DNA from: Burkholderiales bacterium
Lineage (GTDB): Bacteria > Pseudomonadota > Gammaproteobacteria > Burkholderiales > Burkholderiaceae_C
Assembly (NCBI GenBank): GCA_017307865.1
Contig: JAFKGE010000033.1
Location: forward strand, 1 to 64,000
DNA length: 64,000 nt
Direction of reading: 5' to 3'
The notes beneath the pieces were generated by a model that saw only the letters and a program-made list of their open reading frames with translations, did not search any database and was not told where the DNA came from. This document shows, one piece after another, positions 16,775 through 25,788 of the stretch. Position numbers and translations under genes: made by a program. Within the stretch, counting starts at the first letter, position 1. Each line of letters opens with the position of its first letter.

Positions 16775-19003
16775 GTGGTGTCCGGGCATCGCGACGGCCA
16801 TGGCTTCGTGGTGCGCGACGACGGCGAGCCGGACATCTATCTGCCGCCCAACGAAATGCGGGCGGTGCTGCACCGCGACCGCGTCAGCGTGCGCGTGGTG
16901 CGCCTGGACCGACGCGGCCGCCCCGAGGGGCGGGTGCTCGAGATCATCGAGCGGCCGCCCCAGCCCATCATCGGCCGCCTGCTGCACGAAGGCGGCCTGT
17001 GGCTGGTGGCGCCCGAGGACAAGCGCTTCGGCCAGGACGTGATGATTCCCAAGTCCGCCATCGGCACGGCCAAGGCCGGGCAGGTGGTGGTGGTCGAGCT
17101 GACCGAGCCGCCGGCGCTGTATGGCCAGCCGGTGGGCCGCGTCAAGGAGGTGCTGGGCGAGATCGACGACCCGGGCATGGAAATCGAGATCGCGGTGCGC
17201 AAGTACGGCGTGCCGCACGAGTTTTCGGACGCCTGCCTGGCCGAGGCGCGCGCCCTGCCCGACGCGGTGCGCGCCAAGGACCGCGCCGGCCGGGTCGACC
17301 TGACCGACGTGCCCCTGGTCACCATCGACGGCGAGGACGCGCGCGATTTCGACGACGCGGTCTACGCCGAGCCGGCGGTGGTCACCGGCCGCGGCAAGAA
17401 GCCCAATGGCTGGCGCCTGCTGGTGGCCATTGCCGACGTCAGCCACTATGTGCGCACCGGCAGCCCGATCGACATCGACGCCTACGACCGCGCCACCAGC
17501 GTGTACTTTCCGCGTCGCGTGATCCCCATGCTGCCCGAGAAGCTCAGCAACGGCCTGTGTTCGCTCAACCCCGAGGTCGACCGCCTGTGCATGGTGTGCG
17601 ACATGCTGGTCACGGCGCAGGGCGAGGTCCACGCCTACCAGCTCTATCCGGCGGTGATGAACAGCCACGCGCGCCTGACCTACACCGAGGTGGCCGCCAT
17701 CCTGGCCAACACGCGCGGGCCCGAGGCGACGCAGCGGCGCGCGCGCGTGCCCGACCTGCTGCACCTGCACGAGGTGTACCGCGCCCTGCTGGGCGCGCGG
17801 CAGCGGCGCGGCGCGGTCGACTTCGACACGGTGGAGACGCAGATCGTGTGCGACGAGGCCGGCCACATCGAGAAGATCGTGCCGCGCATGCGCAACGACG
17901 CGCACCGGCTGATCGAGGAATGCATGCTGGCGGCCAACGTGTGCAGCGCCGACTTCATCGGCCTGGGCAAGCACGTGGGCCTGTACCGGGTGCACGAGGG
18001 GCCCACGCCCGAGAAGGTCGAGCTGCTGCGCGCCTACCTGAAGGCGCTGGGCGTGGGCCTGAGCGTGAGCGACGAGCCCAGCCCGCACGAGTTCCAGCGC
18101 ATCGCCGAGGCCACGCAGGAGCGCCCCGACGCCGAGCAGATCCACATGATGCTGCTGCGCTCGATGAGCCAGGCCATCTACACCCCCATCAACAGCGGGC
18201 ACTTCGGCCTCGCCTTCGAGGCCTACACCCACTTCACCAGCCCCATCCGCCGCTATCCCGACCTGCTGGTGCACCGCGTGATCAAGGCCATCCTGGGCGG
18301 GCGCAAGTACCAGCTGCCCGCGCTGCCGACACCCGGCGAGGCGCACGACAAGCTCCGCAAGCGCTTGCAAAAAGATAGCTTGCAGCGCAAGCGCAACAAG
18401 GGCGGAGAGCTCGTCAGGCTCAGTCCCGACCTGCAGGACTGGGAAGCCGCCGGCCTGCACTGCAGCGCCAACGAGCGCCGCGCCGACGAGGCCAGCCGCG
18501 ACGTCGAGGCCTGGCTCAAGTGCAAGTACATGCGCGAGCATCTGGGCGAGGAGTACGCCGGCAGCGTGAGCGCCGTCACCAGCTTCGGCCTGTTCGTCAC
18601 GCTGACCGAGCTGCACGTCGAGGGCCTGGTGCACATCACCGAACTGGGCGGCGAATACTTCCGCTACGACGAGGTGCGCCAGGAGTTGCGCGGCGAGCGC
18701 ACCGGCATCCGCTACGGCATGGGCACGCGCGTGCGGGTGCAGGTCAGCCGCGTGGACCTGGACGCGCGCAAGATCGACTTTCGCCTGGTGCACGAAGAAG
18801 GCGCGCCGCGCGACAAGAGCGGCCGTGAGTCGGGCACGGGCAAGGCCGCGCCCAAGCCGCCCAAGGGGCGCGAGCGGCGCGAGGCGCGCGAGGATCTGCC
18901 CCCCGCAACCGAGCGCCGCACGCCCATGCAGGCGCTGACCGCCGCCGTCAAGAAGGCGGCTGCCAAGGCCAAGGCGCGCAAGGGCGGCAAGCCCCGGCGC
19001 TGA
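16775..19003 (+). CDS. rnr: Ribonuclease R
   Basis: A 742-residue processive 3'-5' exoribonuclease of the RNB family that degrades structured RNA. Cold-shock domains come first (GHRDGHGFVVRDDG at the start), then the RNB core with DGEDARDFDDAV (about residues 183-194) holding the metal-binding aspartates and DVSHYVRTGSPID, then an S1 domain (AGSVSAVTSFGLFV...GLVHITELG) and a Lys/Arg-rich tail. The N-terminus is uncertain: conserved sequence seems to begin at about codon IPDEIQG, but no ATG lies in frame there. GTG 16775 or the next GTG are the first common starts; an ATT start at 16754 is possible. A segment near 18372-18430 may be a dispersed-repeat insertion. Confidence 0.9.
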   Translation: MVSGHRDGHGFVVRDDGEPDIYLPPNEMRAVLHRDRVSVRVVRLDRRGRPEGRVLEIIERPPQPIIGRLLHEGGLWLVAPEDKRFGQDVMIPKSAIGTAKAGQVVVVELTEPPALYGQPVGRVKEVLGEIDDPGMEIEIAVRKYGVPHEFSDACLAEARALPDAVRAKDRAGRVDLTDVPLVTIDGEDARDFDDAVYAEPAVVTGRGKKPNGWRLLVAIADVSHYVRTGSPIDIDAYDRATSVYFPRRVIPMLPEKLSNGLCSLNPEVDRLCMVCDMLVTAQGEVHAYQLYPAVMNSHARLTYTEVAAILANTRGPEATQRRARVPDLLHLHEVYRALLGARQRRGAVDFDTVETQIVCDEAGHIEKIVPRMRNDAHRLIEECMLAANVCSADFIGLGKHVGLYRVHEGPTPEKVELLRAYLKALGVGLSVSDEPSPHEFQRIAEATQERPDAEQIHMMLLRSMSQAIYTPINSGHFGLAFEAYTHFTSPIRRYPDLLVHRVIKAILGGRKYQLPALPTPGEAHDKLRKRLQKDSLQRKRNKGGELVRLSPDLQDWEAAGLHCSANERRADEASRDVEAWLKCKYMREHLGEEYAGSVSAVTSFGLFVTLTELHVEGLVHITELGGEYFRYDEVRQELRGERTGIRYGMGTRVRVQVSRVDLDARKIDFRLVHEEGAPRDKSGRESGTGKAAPKPPKGRERREAREDLPPATERRTPMQALTAAVKKAAAKAKARKGGKPRR

Positions 19004-19122
19004 GCCGCGCGCTGCTGGGCGCAGCGCTGCGCGCTGCCCTTGCCCCGTCTTGATCCAGTGCAAGGGCCGCTCCGGGAGCGGCGGGGACAATGGCGCGCAG
19101 CCTTTGCCCGCCTTCGCTTGCC

Positions 19123-20397
19123 ATGTCCTCTCTCGCTTCATCTGCCGTGTCCGCCAGCACCAGCGACGTGCTGATCGTGGGCGGCGGCCCGGCCGGCCTG
19201 TCGCTGGCCATTGCTCTGGCGCAGGCCGGCCTGCAGGCGGCCGTGCTGGAGCAGCAGGGCGCTGCCGCGCTGGCCGAGCCGGCGCCCGACGGACGCGAGA
19301 TCGCGCTCACCCACCCCAGCGTGGCCACGCTCAAGCGCCTGGGCAGTTGGCAGCGCCTGGCGCCGCACGAGATCGGCCTGCTGCGCCAGGCCCGGGTGCA
19401 CGACGGGCCGGTCGGTCAACGCGAGGGCATGACGCTGAACGCGCAGGGCACGGGCTGCGACAACCTGGGCTGGATCGTGCCCAACCACGCGCTGCGCCGC
19501 ACGGCCTGGGCGGTGGCGGCCGACACGCCGGGCGTGCGCGTGCTGTGCGGCACCCAGGTCACGCGCGTGGCCATCACGCCCGCTCACGCCGAGCTGGACT
19601 GCGTGGACGCCGCCACCCCCGGCGCCGCGCCCCGGCGTCTGCAGGCGCCGCTGCTGGTGGCGGCCGACAGCCGCTTCTCGGCCACCCGGCGCCAGCTGGG
19701 CATCGCCGCCTCGATGCAGGACTTCGGCCGCACCGTCATCGTCTGCCGCCTGCAGCACGAGCGCGCGCACGAGGGCATCGCGCACGAGTGCTTCGGCTAC
19801 GAGCGCACGCTGGCCATCCTGCCGCTGCCCGACGACCCGGACAGCGGCGCCCCGATGTGCTCGGCCGTGGTCACGGCGCGCAGCGAGCAGGTGCAGGCGC
19901 TGATGGCGTTGTCGCCCGAGGACTTCGCCGCGCGCGTGCAGGAGCAGTTCGACCACCGCCTGGGCCGCATGCGCCTGGTGGGCGAGCGCCACGCCTACCC
20001 GCTGGTGGCCGTGATCGCGCAGCGCTTTGCCGCCGCGCGCTGCGCCCTGGTGGGCGACGCCGCCGTCGGCATGCACCCGGTGACGGCGCACGGCTATAAC
20101 CTGGGCCTGGCCGGCGTGGCGCGGCTGGCGCAGGTGCTGGGCGAGGCGCGTGGGCGCGGCGCCGACCTGGGCGACGCGGCCGTGCTGCAGGCCTACGCCC
20201 GTGCCCACCAGCGCCACGCCTGGCCGCTGTACCGTGGCACCAATGCCATCGTGGGCCTGTACACCGACGAGCGCGCACTGCCGCGCCTGCTGCGCCGGGC
20301 CGTGCTGGCGGGCTCCAGTCACCTGCCACCGCTCAAGGCCCTGATCGTGAGCCAGCTCACCGGCCGGCGGCCGGCCTGGCCGCGCGCGGCGCACTGA
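19123..20397 (+). CDS. ubiM: FAD-dependent ubiquinone-biosynthesis hydroxylase, UbiM-like
   Basis: A 424-residue flavoprotein monooxygenase of the UbiH/VisC type. The FAD-binding loop is LIVGGGPAGLSLA (about residues 17-29); DGREIALTHPS and VGDAAVGMHPVTAHGYNLG are the second and third FAD motifs. The REIALTH block and the GMHPVTAHG wording resemble UbiM, a 5-hydroxylase of the coenzyme Q pathway, more than UbiH, UbiI or UbiF. ATG 19123 is chosen because the first 14 residues already form a linker before the FAD loop; ATG 19090 is also possible. It is monocistronic and ends at a terminator shared with tctA. Another aromatic hydroxylase role cannot be excluded. Confidence 0.65.
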   Translation: MSSLASSAVSASTSDVLIVGGGPAGLSLAIALAQAGLQAAVLEQQGAAALAEPAPDGREIALTHPSVATLKRLGSWQRLAPHEIGLLRQARVHDGPVGQREGMTLNAQGTGCDNLGWIVPNHALRRTAWAVAADTPGVRVLCGTQVTRVAITPAHAELDCVDAATPGAAPRRLQAPLLVAADSRFSATRRQLGIAASMQDFGRTVIVCRLQHERAHEGIAHECFGYERTLAILPLPDDPDSGAPMCSAVVTARSEQVQALMALSPEDFAARVQEQFDHRLGRMRLVGERHAYPLVAVIAQRFAAARCALVGDAAVGMHPVTAHGYNLGLAGVARLAQVLGEARGRGADLGDAAVLQAYARAHQRHAWPLYRGTNAIVGLYTDERALPRLLRRAVLAGSSHLPPLKALIVSQLTGRRPAWPRAAH

Positions 20398-20408
20398 TCC
20401 TGGTGGCC

Positions 20409-20435
20409 AAAAAAAACGGCGCCCGCAGGCGCCGT
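20409..20435 (-). terminator. Rho-independent terminator of the tct operon
   Basis: Stem ACGGCGCC/GGCGCCGT with loop CGCA at 20416-20435. Read on the minus strand it is followed by a run of eight T (20409-20416). It lies 20 bp after the tctA stop. Confidence 0.8.
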
Positions 20436-20455
20436 GGTGGCGGTGGCGGGCCGGA

Positions 20456-21961
20456 TCAGGCCACCTGCTCCGTCTGGCGCCGGCGGCGCAGGCGCAGCAG
20501 CGGCGGCACCACCACCATCAGGATCGCGATCAGCCACAGGCCCTTGGAGATCGGGCTTTCGATCAGGATGCCCACGTCGCCGTTGGTGATGGACAGCGCG
20601 CGGCGCAGGTTCTGCTCCATCATCTCGCCCAGCACGAAGCCCAGGATCAGCGGCGCCATCGGCACGCCCTGCTTGCGCAGCAGGTAGCCGAGCACGCCGA
20701 ACACCGCCATCAGCGTCAGGTCGAACGTGGTGGCGTGCACCGAATACACCCCCACCGTGCTCACCGCCAGGATGCCCGGCACCAGCAGCCAGTTGGGCGT
20801 GCGCAGCATGCTGGAGAACACGCCCACCAGCGGGATGTTCATGACCAGCAGCAGCACGTTGGCGATGAACATCGAGGCGATCAGGCCCCACACCAGATTG
20901 GGGTTTTGCGTGAACAGCGCCGGTCCCGGCGTGATGTTGTAGAGCGCCAGCGCGCCCATCATCACCGCCGTCGTGCCCGAGCCCGGCACGCCCAGCGTCA
21001 GCATGGGAACAAAGGAGCCGCCGGCCGAGGCATTGTTGGCGGCCTCGGGCGCCGTCACGCCGCGGATGTCGCCCTGGCCAAAGCGGCCGCTGGCGCCGGC
21101 AATGTTCTTTTCCATGGTGTAGGTCATGGCGCTGGCAATCGTCGCGCCGGCGCCCGGCAGCACGCCGACCACGAAGCCGACCACCGACGAGCGCACCGTG
21201 CCCCACCAGGTGAGCCTGAGCTCCTTGAGGTTGAACAGCGTGCGGCCGCTGGCCTTGAGCATGCCGGCGCTCTGGAAGTGCTGCTCGAGCATGAGCAGGA
21301 TTTCGCTGACCGAGAACAGGCCAATCACCACGACGATGAACTGGATGCCGTCCGACAGGTGCACGTTGTTGGCCGTGAAGCGGTAAACGCCCGAGTTGGA
21401 GTCCAGCCCCACGGTGGCCAGCGACAGCCCGATGACGGCCGCCAGCGCGGCCTTCAGCGGCGCATCGCCCATCAGGCCGGTGATGCAGGCAAAGGCAAAC
21501 ACCATCAGGGCAAAGTACTCGGCCGGGCCAAAGGCCAGCGCCCAGCGCGCCAGCAGCGGCGCAAACAGCACGAAGCCGGCGGTGGCCACGATGCCGCCAA
21601 TGAACGACGACCAGGCCGAGATCGACAGCGCGACACCGGCCTGGCCGGCCTTGGCCATGGGGTAGCCGTCCAGCGTGGTCATGATGGCGCCGGCGTCGCC
21701 CGGCACGTTCAGCAAGATGGCCGAGATGCGGCCGCCAAACTCGCAGCCCATGTAGACCGCCGCCAGCAGGATCAGCGCGGTCTCGGGCGGCAGCTTGAGC
21801 GCGAAGGCGATCGGCATCAGGATGGCCACGCCGTTGATCGGCCCCAGGCCCGGCAGCATGCCGACGATGGTGCCGATCAGCGCGCCCAGCGCGGCCACGA
21901 CCAGGTTGGTGACGGTCAGCGCGACGCCGAAGCCGTTGAGCAGGTATTGCAGCGTATCCAT
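20456..21961 (-). CDS. tctA: Tripartite tricarboxylate transporter, large membrane subunit TctA
   Basis: A 501-residue inner-membrane permease with about twelve helices, the large subunit of a TTT system that imports citrate-like acids with cation. Family features include GMLPGLGPINGVAILMP near residue 38, GCEFGGRISAILLNVPGD, GVLPGAGATIAS near the middle and APEAANNASAGGSFVPMLTLGVPGS. ATG 21961 overlaps the tctB stop by one base (TGATG), so translation is coupled. A longer frame upstream is just tctB read in another frame. A Gln/Val-rich short tail ends the protein. Confidence 0.94.
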   Translation of the reverse strand: MDTLQYLLNGFGVALTVTNLVVAALGALIGTIVGMLPGLGPINGVAILMPIAFALKLPPETALILLAAVYMGCEFGGRISAILLNVPGDAGAIMTTLDGYPMAKAGQAGVALSISAWSSFIGGIVATAGFVLFAPLLARWALAFGPAEYFALMVFAFACITGLMGDAPLKAALAAVIGLSLATVGLDSNSGVYRFTANNVHLSDGIQFIVVVIGLFSVSEILLMLEQHFQSAGMLKASGRTLFNLKELRLTWWGTVRSSVVGFVVGVLPGAGATIASAMTYTMEKNIAGASGRFGQGDIRGVTAPEAANNASAGGSFVPMLTLGVPGSGTTAVMMGALALYNITPGPALFTQNPNLVWGLIASMFIANVLLLVMNIPLVGVFSSMLRTPNWLLVPGILAVSTVGVYSVHATTFDLTLMAVFGVLGYLLRKQGVPMAPLILGFVLGEMMEQNLRRALSITNGDVGILIESPISKGLWLIAILMVVVPPLLRLRRRRQTEQVA

Positions 21962-22407
21962 CAGCGGCCTCCCAGCAGGAAGGACAGCACGCCCGTGGGC
22001 AGCACCACGTCGAGCGCCTTGTCGAACAGAAAGAACCCCACCAGGCCCAGGCCCACGCCGCCCCCCAGCGACTGCAGCAGGCTGCCGCCGAAGGCCATGC
22101 CCACCGGCACCGCCATCACGATGGTGGCCAGGGTGAAGCCCAGCCACTGGAACAGCAGCACGTACACGAACACCGCGACGATCACGCCCGCCAGCGGCCG
22201 CAAGGGCACGGTGTGCAGCCAGCGGTCGTTGGTGCCGGGGCGCGCCAGCAGCCAGGCGCCGCCGATGGCCAGCAGCGCCGCCAGCAGCATGGGGAAGGCG
22301 CGCGGTCCCACGGGTTCGTAGGAGATGGGCGCGGCGTAGTCCTTGGCCGCCCAGGCCATGGCGGCGCCCACCGCGATGCAGGCGGCGCCGAGAATGCGGT
22401 CACTCAT
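21961..22407 (-). CDS. tctB: Tripartite tricarboxylate transporter, small membrane subunit TctB
   Basis: A 148-residue protein with four hydrophobic helices, the usual size and topology of TctB. The N-terminal ILGAACIAVGAAMAWAA helix and the PVGPRAFPMLLAALLAIGG region are characteristic of the family. It lies between tctC (62-bp gap) and tctA (one-base overlap), which confirms the assignment since TctB sequences vary greatly. Confidence 0.9.
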   Translation of the reverse strand: MSDRILGAACIAVGAAMAWAAKDYAAPISYEPVGPRAFPMLLAALLAIGGAWLLARPGTNDRWLHTVPLRPLAGVIVAVFVYVLLFQWLGFTLATIVMAVPVGMAFGGSLLQSLGGGVGLGLVGFFLFDKALDVVLPTGVLSFLLGGR

Positions 22408-22469
22408 GTCGGGTCTCTCCGGATGGGGCGGCCGCAGGCAGCGGCCGCCGGCAGGGCAGTGCGCCGCCC

Positions 22470-23450
22470 TTACTTGGCGACGGCCAGGCCGAGGTCGGCC
22501 GCCAGCTTGGCGTAGCGCTCGACCTGCTTCTTCACGTAGGCGTCGAGCTCGGCGCCGGTCAGCGCGAAGGGGAACAGGCTGCGGTCGGCGCGCAGCTTGG
22601 CGAACTCGGGCGTGGCCATCATCTTGTTGAAGGTGTCGACCCAGACCTTGAAGTCGGCGTCGCTCACCTTCGGGCCCATGTAGAAGCCGCGGATGATGGG
22701 CCACTCGACGTCCATGCCCTGCTCCTTGGCGGTGGGCACGTTGGCCAGGCCGCCTTCCAGGCGCTTGTCGGCCAGCACGGCGATGACGCGGATCTTGGCG
22801 CCGGCCTTGATCTGTTCCTCGGCCTCGGACGCATCGCCCGAGTAGATCTGCACGTGGCCGCCCTGCAGCGCGGTGGTGGCTTCGCCGCCGCCCTCGAAGG
22901 CGACGAAGCGCATCTTGCGCGGATCCAGGCCGGCCGCCTTGGCGGTGAGCGCGGCCTTCATCCAGTCCTGGCTGCCCACTGTGCCGCCGGCGCCGAACAC
23001 CACCTTGCTGGGGTCGGCCTTGATGGCAGTGACCACGTCCTTGAGCGACTTGAAGGGCGAGCTGTCGGCCACGATGATCGCGCCGTAGTCGGTGCCCACG
23101 CCGGCCAGCCAGCGCACGTCGCCCACGTGGTAGCGGCCGAATTTGCCCTGCGCCAGGTTCAGCAGCGAGCCGCCCGAGAAGGCGACGATGGTGTTGTTCT
23201 CGTCGGGGCGCTGGGCCACGATGGCGTTGTAGGCCACCGCGCCGATGCCGCCCGGCATGTAGGTCACGCGCATCGGCGTGCTGATGTACTTGCCGTCCAG
23301 CAGGGCCGACTGCGCCAGCTTGCAGGTCAGATCGAACCCGCCGCCGGGCTTGGCCGGGGCGATGCATTCGGTCTTGTCCAGCGGGCCGGCATGGGCCAGG
23401 CCCATGCCGCCCGCCAGGGCCAGGGTCGCGAGCGCGTGCGTGAGTTTCAT
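22470..23450 (-). CDS. tctC: Tricarboxylate-binding periplasmic protein TctC
   Basis: A 326-residue solute-binding protein. Residues 1-21 form a signal peptide (MKLTHALATLALAGGMGLAHA), so it is exported to the periplasm. The mature part starts with IAPAKPGGGFDLTC, the ligand-loop sequence of TctC proteins, and has YMPGGIGAVAYN and GTVGSQDWMKAALTAK. These features, and especially the TctC-like citrate-type loops, suggest a tricarboxylate ligand, though the BUG/TctC family is broad. GGAGA about 8 bases before ATG 23450 supports the start. First gene of tctCBA, downstream of the tctDE sensor system. Confidence 0.92.
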   Translation of the reverse strand: MKLTHALATLALAGGMGLAHAGPLDKTECIAPAKPGGGFDLTCKLAQSALLDGKYISTPMRVTYMPGGIGAVAYNAIVAQRPDENNTIVAFSGGSLLNLAQGKFGRYHVGDVRWLAGVGTDYGAIIVADSSPFKSLKDVVTAIKADPSKVVFGAGGTVGSQDWMKAALTAKAAGLDPRKMRFVAFEGGGEATTALQGGHVQIYSGDASEAEEQIKAGAKIRVIAVLADKRLEGGLANVPTAKEQGMDVEWPIIRGFYMGPKVSDADFKVWVDTFNKMMATPEFAKLRADRSLFPFALTGAELDAYVKKQVERYAKLAADLGLAVAK

Positions 23451-23582
23451 CGAGCGGTCTCCTTGAGAGTGAGCGTGGGAAAAGTCGTGCGCCGCCTCCG
23501 CGGGCGGATGGCGGGATCGCAAGGGGACTTTAGCCAGCGCGTGCTTTCAAGGCCCTTTCAAAACGCGGCACATGAATCAGGA

Positions 23583-25007
23583 TTAACCCGCGATTACCCC
23601 GGCTTCGGATGCGGCCGCCGGTGCATGCGGCAGGTGCAGGCGCACCGCCAGGCCGCGGCCGCCGGGGCCGGGCGCCAGTTCGAGCCGGCCGCCGTGCCGT
23701 TCGGCCACGGCGCGCGCGATGGCCAGCCCCAGGCCGCTGCCGCCGGCGCGCGCCTGGCGGCCGCGAAAAAAGCGCTCGCTGGCGTGGGGCAACTCGTCGG
23801 GTGCCAGGCCGGGCCCGTCGTCCAGCACCGCCAGCACGGCCTCGGTGCCGGCATCGTCCACGCGCACCGTGACGTGGCTGCCGGCCGGTGTGTAGCGCAG
23901 CGCGTTGTGCACCCCGTTGGCCAGCGCCTCGCGCAGCAGGGTGGGGTTGAGCGAGACCTCCAACGTGGGAACGCCGCTTTCAAAGCCCAGGTCGATGGCG
24001 GCGGCGCGCGCGCGCGGCCACCATGCGCGCGTCAACTCGCGTGCCAGCGCCACCAGGTCGACCGTTTGCCGATCGAGATCGGCGGCGTCGGCGCGCGCCA
24101 GCGCCAGCATCTGGTTGACTTGGCGCGTGGCCTCGTCCAGCTGCTGGCGCATGGCCTGCAAGGCCTCGCGCACTGGGCCGGGCGCCGCCTCGCGCAGCGC
24201 GAAGTCGACCTGGGTGACCAGGGTGGTGAGCGGCGTGCGCAGCTGGTGCGAGGCGTCGTCGACGAAGCGCCGGCGTGCTTCGCTGGCCTGCTGGTGGCGC
24301 GCCATGTGGTGGTTGATGGCGGCCACCAGCGGGCGCGCCTCGGTGGGCACCGCGTCTTCGGGGATGGGCGTCAGGTCCTCGGGCGAGCGCGCCTGCACCT
24401 CGGCCGACAGGCGCGCCAGCGGCCGCAGCGCCCAGCCGGTGGCCGCGGCCATCAGCGCCAGCGCCAGCGCCACCAGCAGGGCGTTGCGCGTGACGGCCTC
24501 CAGCAGCAGGGCGCGCGTGAAGTCCTGGCGCGAGCTCAGGGTCTCGGCCACCTGGATGATGACGCGCGGCTTGTCGACGTGCCCGGCCAGCGGCGGGTCG
24601 AGCACCCGCGTGTACGAGCCCAGGCGCACCAGCTGGTCGTGGTAGCGTGCGTCGCGAAAGCGCGGCCGGCCGTTGATCAGCGTGGCATCGGGCGGCGGCA
24701 GGTCGGTGTTGCCGATCTCGACCAGGCCGTCCTCGCTGGCGACGCGAAAGTACACCGCGCCGCCGGCCGTGAGCTCGAAGAACTCGAGCATGGTGTAGGG
24801 CAGCTCGACCCCCAGGCCGCCGCTGCTGGTGCTGATGTTGGCGTCGATGGCCTTGATGGCACCCGCCAGCGAGCGGTCGTAGGCGGCGTTGGCGGCGGCC
24901 GCGGCGGTGCGCCAGGCGCCCCACAGGCCGATGCCCGAGGCCAGCACCATGCCCACGGCCAGCACCACCACCAGCGTGCGGCGCAGGCTGGCGCCGCGCA
25001 GGGTCAT
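23583..25007 (-). CDS. tctE: Two-component sensor histidine kinase TctE
   Basis: A 474-residue membrane sensor kinase. The first helix is at about residues 9-30, a periplasmic TctE-type 2CSK_N domain follows (VELPYTMLEFFELTAGGAVYFRV...), the second helix is at about 171-192, and the kinase core has the H-box DDASHQLRTPL, N-box NALRYTP, and ATP-lid motifs DDGPGLAP and GGSGLGLAIA. It would sense external tricarboxylate and phosphorylate TctD. It lies 67 bp after tctD, 132 bp before tctC, all on the minus strand, so it probably controls tctCBA. Confidence 0.9.
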   Translation of the reverse strand: MTLRGASLRRTLVVVLAVGMVLASGIGLWGAWRTAAAAANAAYDRSLAGAIKAIDANISTSSGGLGVELPYTMLEFFELTAGGAVYFRVASEDGLVEIGNTDLPPPDATLINGRPRFRDARYHDQLVRLGSYTRVLDPPLAGHVDKPRVIIQVAETLSSRQDFTRALLLEAVTRNALLVALALALMAAATGWALRPLARLSAEVQARSPEDLTPIPEDAVPTEARPLVAAINHHMARHQQASEARRRFVDDASHQLRTPLTTLVTQVDFALREAAPGPVREALQAMRQQLDEATRQVNQMLALARADAADLDRQTVDLVALARELTRAWWPRARAAAIDLGFESGVPTLEVSLNPTLLREALANGVHNALRYTPAGSHVTVRVDDAGTEAVLAVLDDGPGLAPDELPHASERFFRGRQARAGGSGLGLAIARAVAERHGGRLELAPGPGGRGLAVRLHLPHAPAAASEAGVIAG

Positions 25008-25074
25008 CGGCAGGCCCTCCGCGCGGCGCGCTCCAGACCATGCTCCAAACGGCGGGAGGTTGGCACCGGGTGTC

Positions 25075-25743
25075 TCATGCCGCCGGCTCCAGCACGTAGC
25101 CCAGGCCGCGCAGCGTGGTGATGCGCACGCCGCTGCCGTCCAGGCGCTTGCGCAGGCGGTGCACCAGCACCTCGACGGCCTCGGGGCTGACGTCCTCGGC
25201 GTCGGACACCACGCGGTCGAGGATTTCGGTCTTGGACAGCGGCTCGCCCAGGTGCTGGATCAGCACGCGCAGCACGGCATGCTCGCGCGGGGTCAGCGCC
25301 AGCGGCTGCCCGTGCAGGGCAAAGCTCTTGGTGGCGGCGTCCCAGGCCAGCGGGCCGCAGCTCTGGTGCCAGTGCGCGCTGCCGCGCGCGCGCCGGATCA
25401 GGGCGTGCAGGCGGGCCTCCAGCTCGGCCAGGTCGAAGGGCTTGGCCAGGAAGTCGTCGGCGCCCTGGTTGAGCGTGCCCACGCGCGCCATCAGCGAGTC
25501 GCGCGCGGTCAGGATCAGCACTGGCAGTCGCTCGTCGCGCGCGCGCAGGGCCGTCAGCACCTGGTGCCCGTCCAGCCCCGGCAGGCCCAGGTCGAGCACC
25601 AGCGCGTCGTAACTGCGCGCCGCCAGGCTGGGCAGCACGTCGCGGCCGTCGCTCACCCAGTCGGCCAGCAGGCCGCCGCGCTCCAGCGCGCGCGCCAGCC
25701 AGTTGGCCAGGTCGGGCTCGTCTTCCGCCAGCAGGATGCGCAT
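25075..25743 (-). CDS. tctD: Two-component response regulator TctD
   Basis: A 222-residue OmpR-family regulator. The receiver domain has the acidic pocket EDE (7-9), phosphoacceptor D51 (LVLDLGLPGLDG), T79 (ILTAR) and K102 (LAKPF). The C-terminal winged helix has LTPREHAVLRVLI and VEVLVHRLRKRLDGSGVRI...GLGYVL. Start ATG 25743 is only 45 bp from the divergent lyase gene at 25789, so one short region must serve both promoters and could let TctD control both directions. Confidence 0.92.
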   Translation of the reverse strand: MRILLAEDEPDLANWLARALERGGLLADWVSDGRDVLPSLAARSYDALVLDLGLPGLDGHQVLTALRARDERLPVLILTARDSLMARVGTLNQGADDFLAKPFDLAELEARLHALIRRARGSAHWHQSCGPLAWDAATKSFALHGQPLALTPREHAVLRVLIQHLGEPLSKTEILDRVVSDAEDVSPEAVEVLVHRLRKRLDGSGVRITTLRGLGYVLEPAA

Positions 25744-25788
25744 GGGGGCTCTCCTCGTTGGGTAGCATCGTCGGTCTGGAGATGCCAC

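Noticed and set aside
21961-23367. Fusion of TctC antisense frame with TctB as one long protein
   Set aside because: The upstream part is TctC read in another frame. The TctB start at 22407 gives the correct family length.
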